64,000 bases of DNA from Betaproteobacteria bacterium (GTDB taxonomy: Bacteria > Pseudomonadota > Gammaproteobacteria > Burkholderiales > Thiobacillaceae). Each line of letters opens with the position of its first letter. Within the stretch, counting starts at the first letter, position 1. The position numbers and the translations under genes were made by a program. Where the stretch lies: positions 1 to 64,000 of the forward strand of contig JACRAU010000028.1 in NCBI GenBank assembly GCA_016234655.1, written 5' to 3'. Shown here one piece after another: positions 44,847-53,477 of this stretch. The notes beneath the pieces were generated by a model. The model made no database searches and was not told the origin of the DNA. It saw only the letters and a list, made by a program, of their open reading frames with translations.

Positions 44847-46874
44847 TCACCGTGTAACAAATACAAGCAGGAAAATCAGCGTGGCAAAGCTGTAGATCAG
44901 ATACCACTGGATGCGGCCGTGCTGCAGGCGCCCCACCTGATCCGAGAGCCAGCCCGCCAGCCGGGCAATGGGCACATACAGCAGCAGCCAGAGCTTGTCG
45001 CGGCTGTCGCCGCGATACTGGGGCTTGCGATCGAAGGGGTCCGGCGTTTCCCGCTCCACCCGCATGAAGACCTCGAAGATCTGGCGGATGGGCTGCCCGA
45101 AGCCCTCGGCACTGTCCTGCATGCGCGCATCCTGTTCCGGGTAACCGCAATCCCAGGGGTCGACGCGGCGCACGCGGCCGTGGTAGACCCGCTTCACGCC
45201 GAAGAACACCAGCAGGACGATGGCCGCCACCACGGCGAGAAAGATGAGCGGCGCATAGCTGGCGCGTTCGGCGGACACCGGCGCCAGCATCAGCCAGTTG
45301 CCGTCGTTGACCAGGGTCTGGTTGGTCAGCAGGCGCACCACGGGGCTCAGCCAGTCTATGACCTGCACGGGAAACAGGCCCAGCAACACGCACCCTGCCG
45401 CCAGCCAGATCATGCCCAGGCGTTCCGCCCAGGTCGTACGGCGGGCATGCACGAGGTCCGGGTCGCGCGGCTGCCCCAGGAAGACGACACCATAGAACTT
45501 CACCATGACATAGGCGGCCAGGGCAGCGGCCAGGGCAACGGAGGCGGCGGCGACCGGGATCACCATGTTCAGGTAGGGCTGGGTCAGGCCCGGGGTCAGC
45601 AGGAAGGCCTGCAGCAGCAGCCATTCCGAGGCGAAGCCGTTCAACGGCGGCAGGCCGGCGATGGCCAGGGCGCCGACTAGGGTCAGCCAGCCGGTCCAGG
45701 GCATGAAGCGCAGCAAGCCACCCAGCTTGCCCATGCGCCGTTCGCCGGTGGCGTGCAGCACGGCCCCCGTGCCGACGAACAACAGGCCCTTGAAAAAGGC
45801 ATGGTTGATCGCATGGTAGAGCAGCGCGGTGAGGGTCAGCGCGGCCAGCGCGCCCTTGCCGTCGGTGTAGAAGATCAAGGTCAGGCCGAAGGCGGCCAGG
45901 ATCACGCCGATGTTCTCGATCGAGGACCAGGCCAGCAGGCGTTTCATGTCCGACTGCACGGCCGCGAAGATCACGCCATAGAGCGCGGTCAGCAGACCCA
46001 GCGCCAGGGCCAGGGTACCCCACCAACTGATCTGCACGTTGAGCAGATCGAAGGTGACGCGCAGCAGGCCGTAGATCGCCGTCTTCAGCATCACGCCGGA
46101 CATCAGGGCCGACACCGGCGAGGGTGCCGCGGGGTGGGCCTCTGGCAACCAGACATGCATGGGCACCAAGCCGGCCTTGGCGCCGAAGCCGAACAGCGCC
46201 AGCAGGTAGACGATAGAGGCCCAGAATGGCGTGATCTCCGCGAGGCGCATGGTATTGAAGGTGTAATCCCCTATAGCTAGCCCCTGGCCCACGCCTTGCA
46301 GCAAGCCGAAGCACAGCAGCAGGGCCACTGCCCCGACATGGGCGATCAGCAGATAGAGGAAACCGGCGCGGCGGATATCGGGGATATCGTGGTCGGTGGT
46401 GACCAGGAAGTAGGACGACAGGGCCATGACCTACCAGGCCACCATGAAGGCATAGGCATCGTCGGCCAGCAGCACCATGACCATACCGGCCAGGAACAGG
46501 TGGTACCACAGCGCCAACAGGCCGAGCACCCTCCCCGCCATGTGCTGAAAATAACCCACTGCATACACCGTCACGCCGAATGCGGCACCGCCCAGCAGCA
46601 CCAGGAAAAAGGCAGACAAGGCATCCAGGCGCAGGTGGAAAGGCAGATCAGGCAAGCCGATGGGCAGCACCATGCCCGAGGCCGGGCCGAGCAGCCCAGC
46701 CAAACCCACCGCGGCAATGGCCAACGCACCCGCGGCCCCGAGTGGGAAGAGCAGGCGCAAAAGCAGACCGGGTCGTCGCTGCAAGAGCAGGCCAAACGCC
46801 GCCAAGCCCAGCCAGTAGAGTACCAGCCCCCAGGCCCAATCTACCGGCTGTAACACCATCAGCGCTTCAATCAT
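44847..46874 (-). CDS. HyfB-like proton-conducting subunit interrupted by an in-frame TAG
   Basis: Read through, this is a 675-codon homologue of E. coli HyfB (672 residues) with the superfamily motifs FGFGAKAGLVPMHVWLPEAH and HPAAPSPVSALMSG. Codon 148 is TAG (46431-46433) in the context MVAW-stop-VMALSSYFLV, where relatives have W-E-L/V-M-S. The lost codon is the TM5 glutamate essential for proton pumping in NuoL/NuoM (GAG to TAG is a single change). The frame is intact on both sides. Either the gene is inactivated, two fragments are made (ATG at 46427), suppression occurs, or the base is wrong. Confidence 0.85.
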
Positions 46875-46895
46875 GGCAGGTCGAATGCTTCATTT

Positions 46896-47456
46896 TCAAA
46901 ACTCGTTGCGGATGCGCTTATAGCCCTTGACCAACTCGTGGTTGGCCTGGGCCACACTCTCGGAGAAACCGGCCACATCCGGCGTCACCGGCTCAATGGT
47001 GGCCAGTTCGGCATCGGAATGGATATTGCTGGTAGACGGGATATAGAAGCCTGGAGGCACGGTGCAATGTTCCACCACCGAGTTGTGGCGCACCACAGAA
47101 CCGTCCCCCACTTGGCAGTCGAACAGTACCGAATTGAAGCCGATGAACACCCGACTGCCCACCCTGCAGGGGCCATGAACGATGGAGCGATGAGCGATGG
47201 AGGTATATTCGCCGATCTCCACCAGACCGCCGGCCTTGGAGTGAATCACCACCCCGTCCTGGATGTTGGAATGGGCGCCGATGACGATGGGCTCCATGTC
47301 GCCGGCCTCGTTCACCTCGTCGGCACGAATCACCGCATAGGGACCGATAAAGACATTCTCTTGAACGACGATCTTGCCACAAAGGATGGCGGTGGGATCC
47401 ACGAAGGCTGTTTCGTGGACTTGAGGCAGGTCGCCGTTGGGGTTTCTTCTGATCAT
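46896..47456 (-). CDS. Gamma-class carbonic anhydrase (Cam-like)
   Basis: A 186-residue left-handed beta-helix protein close to Methanosarcina Cam and the CcmM N-terminus. The three zinc histidines fall at His72, His89 and His94 (VVIHSK, IAHRSIVHGP), with the expected five-residue gap between the last two. The catalytic-site RAD and NIQDG residues are present, and an acidic loop (ADEVNEAGDME) resembles that of Cam. The enzyme interconverts CO2 and bicarbonate. Its stop lies 21 bp before the hyfB-like gene and its start 49 bp after sulP, on the same strand, implying joint function. Confidence 0.9.
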   Translation of the reverse strand: MIRRNPNGDLPQVHETAFVDPTAILCGKIVVQENVFIGPYAVIRADEVNEAGDMEPIVIGAHSNIQDGVVIHSKAGGLVEIGEYTSIAHRSIVHGPCRVGSRVFIGFNSVLFDCQVGDGSVVRHNSVVEHCTVPPGFYIPSTSNIHSDAELATIEPVTPDVAGFSESVAQANHELVKGYKRIRNEF

Positions 47457-47505
47457 GTCAACGTCTCTGATGTGAATTCGACCTATCCGAAGCCTCCGGG
47501 CTGCA

Positions 47506-49635
47506 TCACACCCCGGCGGCCTGCGGCTTGACCCGGCAGAACAGGTCGTCTGCCGCCTCGTCGCCCAAGCGCTCGTAGATCGCGGCCAAGGCCTGATCCT
47601 CGGTGGCAAAGATGTTCCGCTGGCCGACCAGCTCGAACAGACCGGTGCCGCGCATCACGTCGAGCACCTGCTTCTTCAGGCCGGAGAACACCAGTTCCAC
47701 GCCGCCGGCACGCAGGCGTTCGACCAGGTGGTGCACCACCTCCTCGCCCGAAGCATCGATCTGGTTGATGGCATCGCCGACGATCAACATGTACGTAGCC
47801 GTGGGATGCTCGGCCACCGCCTCCAGTACGGTATCCTCGAAATAGGAGACATTGGCGAAGTAGAGCGAGCCGTCGTAACGCATGGCGACCACGTGCTCGC
47901 TGGTCGGCAAATGCGGGTGCACCTTGAGGTCGCGCAGGGTACCGTCGCTAAACCGGCCGAGCAAGGCGACGCGCGGGGTCATGGTGCGCAGCAGGAACAG
48001 CACGATGGCCAAGCCTGCACCAACCATGATGCCGTTGTCCAGGTGCGGCGCGAACAACAAAGTGGCGGCGAAGGTCACCACGGCGGCGGCGCCGTCGTGC
48101 TTGTGCGCGTGCCAGGCATGCTTGATCGCCTCGATATTCACCAGGCCAACCACGGCCATGATGATCACCGCAGCCAACACCGCCTGCGGCAGGTGATAGA
48201 GCAGCGGCGTCAGAAACAGCAAGGTGAGCAGCACGAACAGCGCGGTGATCACCGAACTCAGGCCGGTCTTGGCGCCGGCATTGATATTCACCGCCGAGCG
48301 CGAGAAGGAGCCGGACACAGGGAAGGCGTGCGTGGCACTGCCGACGATATTGGCTAGGCCCTGGCCGATCAGTTCCTGGTTGGGATCGATGCGCTGCTTG
48401 GTCTTGGCGGCGATGGCCTTGGCGATGGAGATCGCCTCCATGAAACCGACCAAGGAGATCACCAGGGCGGAAGACAGCAGAACGCCGAACTTGTCCAGGT
48501 CGAACTTGGGCACGCCGATGCTGGGCAGACCCTCGGGGATGGTGCCGACCACCTCGCCGCCGCCGACCAGCTTGAACCCGCCCTTGGCGATCTTGCGGAT
48601 GCGGTATTCGGTGTCGTCCAGCTTGGCCGCCTGCGGCACCTTGCCCGGCAAATGAATGGCGACGGTCTGGCCGGCATCGTCGATCTCGCGCACGATACGA
48701 ACCTTGCGCAACTTCGACTTCGCCGCGCCCAGTTCGTGCTCGGCAGCCTCCACTGCCAGCTTGGCCATGCCGACCTCGGCCTCGATCGCGATCACCTGCT
48801 GGCTCTCGTGGCCCTCGGCCTTCTGCGCGGCGAGCAGGGCACCGGCCTTGGCGGCCGATTGCTTGCTCGCCTCGTCCACCTTGGCCGCGGTATCGGACAC
48901 CTGTTGGACCATGGCCTGCAATTCGGCATCGGCGATCTGCTCGATCTTGCCGGCGGCATTGCGCTCGAAACCGATGGCCCAGGAAATAGTGGTGGTAACC
49001 ACCACGGCGATCAGCACGCCCGGCCACTTCGGCTTGTATTTCTTGATCGCCCACATGATGGCGATGGCCGCGACGCCCATGATCAGCGTCGGCATATGGG
49101 TGTCGCCGATCTGCTTGAACACGCCCCAGATATCGACCAGGAAGGACTCGCTGCGGCCCATCGAGACGCCAAACAGCTTGGACACCTGCGACAGGCCGAT
49201 GATGATGGCGGCGGCATTGGTGAAACCGACGATGACCGGGTGCGACAGGAAGTTCACGATCACGCCCAGCTTGAACACGCCGAGCGCCAATTGCACGATG
49301 CCGACCAGCAGCGCCAGCATGATCGCCAGGCCGATGAAGTCCTCCGAACCGGGCGCGGCGAACACCGCCAGCGTGGAAGCGGTCAGCAGCGAGACCACGG
49401 CCACCGGGCCGGTGCCCAACTGGTTCGACGAACCCCACAAGGCGGCGACGGCCACCGGCAGGAAGGCGGCATACAGGCCGTAATAGGCCGGCAGGCCGGC
49501 CAGCTGGGCATAGGCCATGGACTGGGGAATCAACACCAGCGCCACTGTGATGCCCGCGACGAAGTCGGCCTTGACGACGTCCCCGGTCAGGGGGAACCAG
49601 CGCATGAAGGGGAGGAAACGGGTCAGTGCGTTCAT
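47506..49635 (-). CDS. SulP family anion permease with long hydrophilic insertion and STAS domain
   Basis: A 709-residue SulP transporter. The membrane part begins with the family signature LVLIPQSMAYAQLAGLPAYY and resumes with GFMEAISIAKAIAAKTKQ and the SGSFSRSAVNINAGAKTGL motif; a C-terminal STAS domain follows from about residue 590. Between about residues 222 and 370 is a 150-residue hydrophilic, partly coiled-coil insertion that typical SulP proteins lack. SulP members carry sulfate or bicarbonate; position upstream of a gamma-CA favours bicarbonate. The start at 49635 is immediately preceded by a transcription terminator. Confidence 0.85.
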   Translation of the reverse strand: MNALTRFLPFMRWFPLTGDVVKADFVAGITVALVLIPQSMAYAQLAGLPAYYGLYAAFLPVAVAALWGSSNQLGTGPVAVVSLLTASTLAVFAAPGSEDFIGLAIMLALLVGIVQLALGVFKLGVIVNFLSHPVIVGFTNAAAIIIGLSQVSKLFGVSMGRSESFLVDIWGVFKQIGDTHMPTLIMGVAAIAIMWAIKKYKPKWPGVLIAVVVTTTISWAIGFERNAAGKIEQIADAELQAMVQQVSDTAAKVDEASKQSAAKAGALLAAQKAEGHESQQVIAIEAEVGMAKLAVEAAEHELGAAKSKLRKVRIVREIDDAGQTVAIHLPGKVPQAAKLDDTEYRIRKIAKGGFKLVGGGEVVGTIPEGLPSIGVPKFDLDKFGVLLSSALVISLVGFMEAISIAKAIAAKTKQRIDPNQELIGQGLANIVGSATHAFPVSGSFSRSAVNINAGAKTGLSSVITALFVLLTLLFLTPLLYHLPQAVLAAVIIMAVVGLVNIEAIKHAWHAHKHDGAAAVVTFAATLLFAPHLDNGIMVGAGLAIVLFLLRTMTPRVALLGRFSDGTLRDLKVHPHLPTSEHVVAMRYDGSLYFANVSYFEDTVLEAVAEHPTATYMLIVGDAINQIDASGEEVVHHLVERLRAGGVELVFSGLKKQVLDVMRGTGLFELVGQRNIFATEDQALAAIYERLGDEAADDLFCRVKPQAAGV

Positions 49636-49648
49636 GGTGTGCCTGGAC

Positions 49649-49675
49649 AAAAAAACAGCCATCGCCGATGGCTGT
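49649..49675 (-). terminator. Intrinsic terminator / possible attenuator directly before sulP
   Basis: On the minus strand ACAGCCATC-GGC-GATGGCTGT forms a 9-bp stem with a 3-nt loop followed by seven T. It ends 13 nt before the sulP ATG and 77 bp after the upstream response-regulator gene. As placed it would stop regulator-operon transcripts; any sulP promoter upstream of it would be subject to attenuation. Confidence 0.85.
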
Positions 49676-49706
49676 TCGTTAACTCGAATAAACACGACTC
49701 AAAAGA

Positions 49707-49721
49707 GTTGCAAATTGTAAC
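49707..49721. promoter_or_regulatory. Candidate binding site upstream of sulP sharing the GTTGCA half-site
   Basis: GTTGCAA-A-TTGTAAC matches in 6 of 7 arm positions. The GTTGCA half-site recurs in the palindrome at 52608-52625 between the kinase and the sigma54 promoter. A shared regulator is inferred, with the adjacent response regulator as the obvious candidate. Confidence 0.35.
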
Positions 49722-49751
49722 ACCATTCGCTGCCCCGAGCCGCTCCCGGGG

Positions 49752-51108
<1,357 letters not shown>

Positions 51109-51116
<8 letters not shown>

Positions 51117-52596
51117 GGCGTTCCTCCTGCCCTAAACAAGGCAGCCAGATGGTGAAGCGGGTGCCGCCCTCGGCCGGGCATTCCACCGCGATGCAGCCGC
51201 CGTGCTCCTGGATGATCTCTTCTACGATATAGAGGCCGAGACCGACGCCATGGCCCGGCTCGCGCGTGGTGAAGAAGGGATCGAATACCTTCTGCAATTG
51301 CTCGCGCGGGATGCCCGGCCCGTTATCGGCCAAGGTGATCGCCAGCAGCGGCGCATCCTCCCGGTGCGGCAGACTCAAATCGCCGACCACGTGCGCGTCG
51401 CGCCCCGGCTGCGTGCTCTGCCAACTGCCGCGCCGGGCGCCGATGCGAATGCGCGCCGCGTCGCCGGCCGCATCGACCGCGTTCTTGATCAGATTGATGA
51501 ACACTTGCTGCAACTGCTGCTCGTCGCCATAGACCACCAGTTCCGGTGGCAGCTCGAGGGTGACCGCCTCGCGCTCCGGCAGCTCATTGCACACCAGGGT
51601 CAGGCACTTGTTCAACACCTCGTCCAGCGGCAGGCGCTCGACCGAGAACGTCCGCCGCCGCGAATAGTCGAGCAAGGTGCGGACGATGCGCCGCGCCCGC
51701 TCGGTCTCGGCGTCGATCTGACTCAGCCATTCGCGCTGGCTGGCGCGATCGGTCGACTCCAATTCCTCCAGCAGAATCTGGCAGGAAGTGGATATATTGC
51801 CGAGCGGATTATTCAATTCGTGCGCCACACCGGAGGCCAACACCCCAAGTGAGGCCAACTTCTCCGACTGCAGTACCTGCCGGCGGCGCAGTTCCAACTC
51901 TTCCAGCATGCGGTTCAGTGCGTCGGTCAGCGAGACGATCTCTCGGTCGCGCGAGACTTGGTGGAAGGCGGCGAAGCGGCCTTCCGCGATCGGCTTCAGC
52001 TCCGCCTCGAGCCGCCGCAGTGGACGCACCACGACGCGTGACAGCAGTTGCCCGATCAACAGGCCGAGCGCCACCAGGATGGCCATGGAGATGAACAGTG
52101 CCGTCTGCGACTGGCGGACCGTGGCCGCCAGCAGCAAGCGCTCCTGTTCGCCCATGGCATCAGCCCGTTCCAGAATGGTGTGGCCGGCTGTCCTGACTTC
52201 CTGACTCAATCTCGCCATCGCCGGCGAAGCGGCACCCCCCCCTTTGCGGTAATCTGCCAGGAGCTGGCTATAGCGGGACAACTGGCCTTTCAATTTATCA
52301 AGCTGACTGGCCGTGGCCAGTTCGTCGAACGTCCCATGTTGCTCAAGCCGCTGGCGCGCGGAATCGGCATAACGGATGGTGGACTCCAGGTCGGCAGCAT
52401 CCCGGTAGAGTAGGTAATTCTTCTCGTGCCGCCGCATCTCCAGCACCTCCTCGCGGAAGATGGAGACCACCACCCCTTCGCCGATGCGCCGGTCCAGATA
52501 GCGCAGGTCGCCATAGGCAAACAGGGCGAAGCCCACCGCCACCCCGGCCAATAGGAAATAACTGAGAGCAATCTTGCCCCGTATGCTCGGCATCAT
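51109..52596 (-). CDS. Membrane sensor histidine kinase
   Basis: A 495-residue kinase. Two membrane helices (about residues 8-28 and 165-190) flank a helical periplasmic sensor region; a HAMP linker follows (RPLRRLEAELKPIAEGRF), then HisKA with the phosphoacceptor His in VAHELNNPLGNIS and an HATPase_c domain with the N box FINLIKNAVDAAG and DNGPGIP. It lacks a PAS domain. The signal is unknown; genomic setting suggests Ci or a related stress. Start is one of two adjacent ATGs. Confidence 0.93.
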
Positions 52597-52607
52597 CCGT
52601 TTCTTTT

Positions 52608-52625
52608 TGCAACACCTATGTTGCA
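52608..52625. promoter_or_regulatory. Palindromic candidate enhancer for the NtrC-type regulator
   Basis: TGCAAC-ACCTAT-GTTGCA has perfect 6-bp arms. It lies 12 bp upstream of the kinase start on one side and about 140 bp upstream of the sigma54 promoter on the other, a normal distance for an NtrC-type enhancer. Another TGCAAC half-site is at 52696-52701. Confidence 0.5.
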
Positions 52626-52765
52626 TATTATTAACATCGCCGAGACCGGCCCTGCAAGCGGGCTTTAATGGCATAGGGCGTTTAGCGTTTCAGACTGCAA
52701 CAATCACAGCCCGCCCAGCCGCCAGACAAACCTTTACACAACAATGATTTATGAATTTTTTTGCT

Positions 52766-52780
52766 TGGCACGCCACTTGC
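52766..52780 (+). promoter_or_regulatory. Sigma54 promoter (-24/-12)
   Basis: TGGCACG-CCAC-TTGC matches the sigma54 consensus at every defined base, with the standard 10 bp between GG and GC. It is preceded by a T-rich run and lies 43 bp before the ATG of the Usp-like gene. It is in the divergent spacer from a sigma54-type two-component system. Confidence 0.9.
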
Positions 52781-52822
52781 GGTAGATACACCACCTCAAC
52801 CATGCAGCGAATGGAGCCGACC

Positions 52823-53341
52823 ATGAAGCCCCTGACCCAAGCCCTGAAGAAGATGCTGAGCGCCCTGGCCGCCGCCGATGCCGGCGAGATGCTGGGCCGC
52901 CGCGCCAAGGCCCGCCACCTCGGCGGCGATGCCGCCCAGGCACCGGCCGCCGCCGCGCCCAAGCGCAAGCAAGTCGCCCTGTGGCTGAGCGAGATGCCGA
53001 CCCAGGCCGCGCTGACCTATGCCCTATCGAGCTGCCAGCGCATGGACATGGATCTGCTCATCCTGCACACCGGCAAGCTGCGGGCACAGGCCCTGCTCGC
53101 CGCACATGGCAACACCTTCGAATCCGCCAACGTCCACCTCGACATCCACGCCATCGAGGGGGCCGAACAAGAAGCCCTGTATGCCTATATCGAGCGGCAC
53201 TCGCGCATCGCCTTCCTGGTCATGGGCAGCCCCAACCAGGCCATGACCGCCCAGGCCGCCCTGCCGCCGGTCCCCATGGTCATGGTGACCCCGGCCGAAG
53301 CCGAGGCCGACATCGCCCCGCGACAAGCAGCAGCGGCCTAA
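52823..53341 (+). CDS. Usp-like alpha/beta protein under sigma54 control
   Basis: A 172-residue protein with an alanine-rich, basic N-terminal 50 residues and a C-terminal alpha/beta domain (VALWLSEMPTQAALTYALSS, LLILHTG, IAFLVMGSP, VPMVMVTP) whose strand order resembles universal stress proteins, though the ATP-binding G-x2-G-x9-G(S/T) motif is not present. I therefore call it Usp-like only. GGAG at 52813-52816 supports the ATG at 52823 over two upstream ATGs. It is the first gene after a perfect sigma54 promoter and precedes the SulP-Usp fusion by 136 bp. Confidence 0.65.
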   Translation: MKPLTQALKKMLSALAAADAGEMLGRRAKARHLGGDAAQAPAAAAPKRKQVALWLSEMPTQAALTYALSSCQRMDMDLLILHTGKLRAQALLAAHGNTFESANVHLDIHAIEGAEQEALYAYIERHSRIAFLVMGSPNQAMTAQAALPPVPMVMVTPAEAEADIAPRQAAAA

Positions 53342-53348
53342 CGGCCCC

Positions 53349-53371
53349 ACGGCCACGAGCTTCGTGGCCGT
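53349..53371. repeat. Hairpin between the Usp-like and SulP-Usp genes
   Basis: ACGGCCACGA and TCGTGGCCGT form a perfect 10-bp stem with a 3-nt loop, but the following TTATAATG is not a proper T-run. It may act as a weak terminator or mRNA processing/stability element between the two genes; TATAAT at 53372-53377 could equally be a -10 box. Confidence 0.5.
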
Positions 53372-53477
53372 TATAATGTCGGCGCTGCCCTGCCACGCGG
53401 GGTGGCGTCTTGCCTTGCGCGCACACGAGCTGCCGCAACACCGGCCCTGGCCGCTAATTTAGCCATTCATTTCGGAC

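Noticed and set aside
49700-49730. Sigma54 promoter for sulP
   Set aside because: A TGG...TTGC pair exists on the minus strand but with 11 bp between GG and GC instead of 10, and no other consensus bases.
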